From: Synechocystis sp. PCC 7509
Lineage (GTDB): Bacteria; Cyanobacteriota; Cyanobacteriia; Cyanobacteriales; Chroococcidiopsidaceae
Reading direction: 5' to 3'
Assembly (NCBI RefSeq): GCF_000332075.2
Contig: NZ_ALVU02000001.1
Coordinates: 3,050,324 to 3,114,323 of the forward strand
DNA length: 64,000 nucleotides
The notes under the pieces were generated by a model. The model ran no database searches. It was not told the DNA's origin and was given only the letters and a program-made list of their open reading frames with translations. The position numbers and the translations under genes are program-made. Positions 63,413-64,000 of this stretch are shown piece after piece; within the stretch, counting starts at the first letter, position 1; each line of letters begins with the position of its first letter.

Positions 63413-64000
63413 ATGAACCCCAACTATCCCCCTGTAAACATCGTCAAAGATGAGCTAATGTCCGAACAGTCCAATCATTCTACGGATAAGCCAGAAGAAG
63501 CTTGTGGCGTGTTTGGTGTATTTGCACCAGGGGAAGATGTAGCCAAGCTAACTTACTTTGGTTTATACGCGTTGCAGCATCGGGGTCAAGAATCGGCGGG
63601 AATCGCTACTTTTGACGACAATGGAGTTCACCTGTATAAAGAAATGGGGTTAGTATCCCAAGTTTTTAACGAAACAATCTTAAATAAGTTGCCCGGCAAT
63701 TTAGCTGTAGGTCATACTCGTTACTCAACAACAGGCTCTAGCCGGGTTGTCAATGCTCAACCCGCAGTTTTAGAGACTCAACGAGGGGCTTTGGCGCTAG
63801 CACACAATGGTAATTTAGTCAATACTTCTGCTTTGCGTGAGGAGTTATTGCACAAACATAACTTACTAACCACCACAGATTCGGAAGTAATTGCTTTTGC
63901 GATCGCTGAAGAAATCGATGCAGGTAAAGAATGGTTAGATGGGGCAATTAGTGCCTTTCAACGTTGCCAAGGAGCTTTTAGTTTAGTTATTGGTACGCCC
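63413..64000 (+). CDS. purF: Amidophosphoribosyltransferase PurF, 3' end outside window
   Basis: Open from ATG 63413 to the right edge, 196 residues seen. PurF makes phosphoribosylamine from PRPP and glutamine in purine synthesis. The N-terminal propeptide ends before Cys in EEACGVFGVFAPGED, where the catalytic Cys is exposed by processing. Then come YALQHRGQESAGIA, GHTRYSTTGSS and ALAHNGNLVN, the glutaminase domain. An alternative start is at ATG 63458 (MSEQSNHST). It lies 168 bp after purL. Confidence 0.95.
   Translation, partial: MNPNYPPVNIVKDELMSEQSNHSTDKPEEACGVFGVFAPGEDVAKLTYFGLYALQHRGQESAGIATFDDNGVHLYKEMGLVSQVFNETILNKLPGNLAVGHTRYSTTGSSRVVNAQPAVLETQRGALALAHNGNLVNTSALREELLHKHNLLTTTDSEVIAFAIAEEIDAGKEWLDGAISAFQRCQGAFSLVIGTP

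Noticed and set aside
1-64000. CRISPR arrays
   Set aside because: No regularly spaced direct repeats with variable spacers were seen.

Overview
The window is chromosomal DNA from a cyanobacterium. The HIP1 octamer GCGATCGC occurs throughout, coding and non-coding. The gene set is also cyanobacterial: the DesC-type desaturase, the DUF1823, DUF502 and GerMN proteins, the DUF6887/DUF6888 pair, exosortase O with its PEP-CTERM partner, a slr0946-type ArsC, and the efp-accB and purL-purF neighbourhoods. The DNA is AT-rich, genes are short-spaced and lie on both strands. The remnant and repeat load resembles a large-genome filamentous or Chroococcidiopsis-like cyanobacterium, but genus cannot be fixed from sequence alone.

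Layout. 1-7958: FIST sensor (5' cut), trmB, a GT39-type membrane glycosyltransferase, ppsA, then a DUF2330 protein paired with an RnfD/NqrB-like membrane protein. 7959-10478: mobile-element graveyard with two decayed IS5-family transposases. 10479-17517: tRNA-Thr, argF, lexA with a clear SOS box, then a co-directional cassette of a DEAH helicase, a 57-residue protein, a DndD-like SMC ATPase and two Uma2-type nucleases. 17520-26465: TauE/SafE permease, delta-9 desaturase, a TetR regulator with an extra recombinase-like domain, an HpsJ-like protein, DUF502-nusB-ftsY and proS. 26466-27477: a mazEF module bracketed by imperfect ~170 bp direct repeats. 27432-37598: DUF2993, GerMN, an ArsR-type regulator, efp-accB, a SRAP protein, DUF1823, a degenerate acylphosphatase, DAHP synthase, gamma-glutamyltransferase, an aminotransferase and the DUF6888/DUF6887 pair. 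37621-39758: an arsenic operon arsR-aquaporin-arsH-arsC with three operator copies. 39823-43522: hisC, a Sel1 protein bracketed by direct repeats, a broken vapC with a candidate antitoxin, and a HEAT-repeat protein. 43523-46138: nested IS21, IS5 and IS1 remnants, the IS5 copy apparently intact. 46135-52790: exosortase O with a vWA/VIT PEP-CTERM protein, an AAA-like ATPase and a glycine/cysteine-tailed membrane protein. 52881-64000: an SDR enzyme, an orphan tnpB element, hemE, a desaturase, a decayed glycosyltransferase, an LD-carboxypeptidase, a frameshifted aspartic protease, a LeuA/NifV-like synthase, purL and the start of purF.

How genes work together. The strongest candidate for an undescribed system is the lexA-linked cassette at 12420-17517. 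It carries DndD-like and phosphorothioation-restriction-like proteins but no dndA, dndB, dndC or dndE, and it ends in two nuclease paralogues. The second notable theme is small mobile or duplicating DNA: three related palindromic insertions sit inside two copies of one IS5 transposase, two of them in frame; two small modules are each flanked by long direct duplications; and further short dispersed repeats recur.
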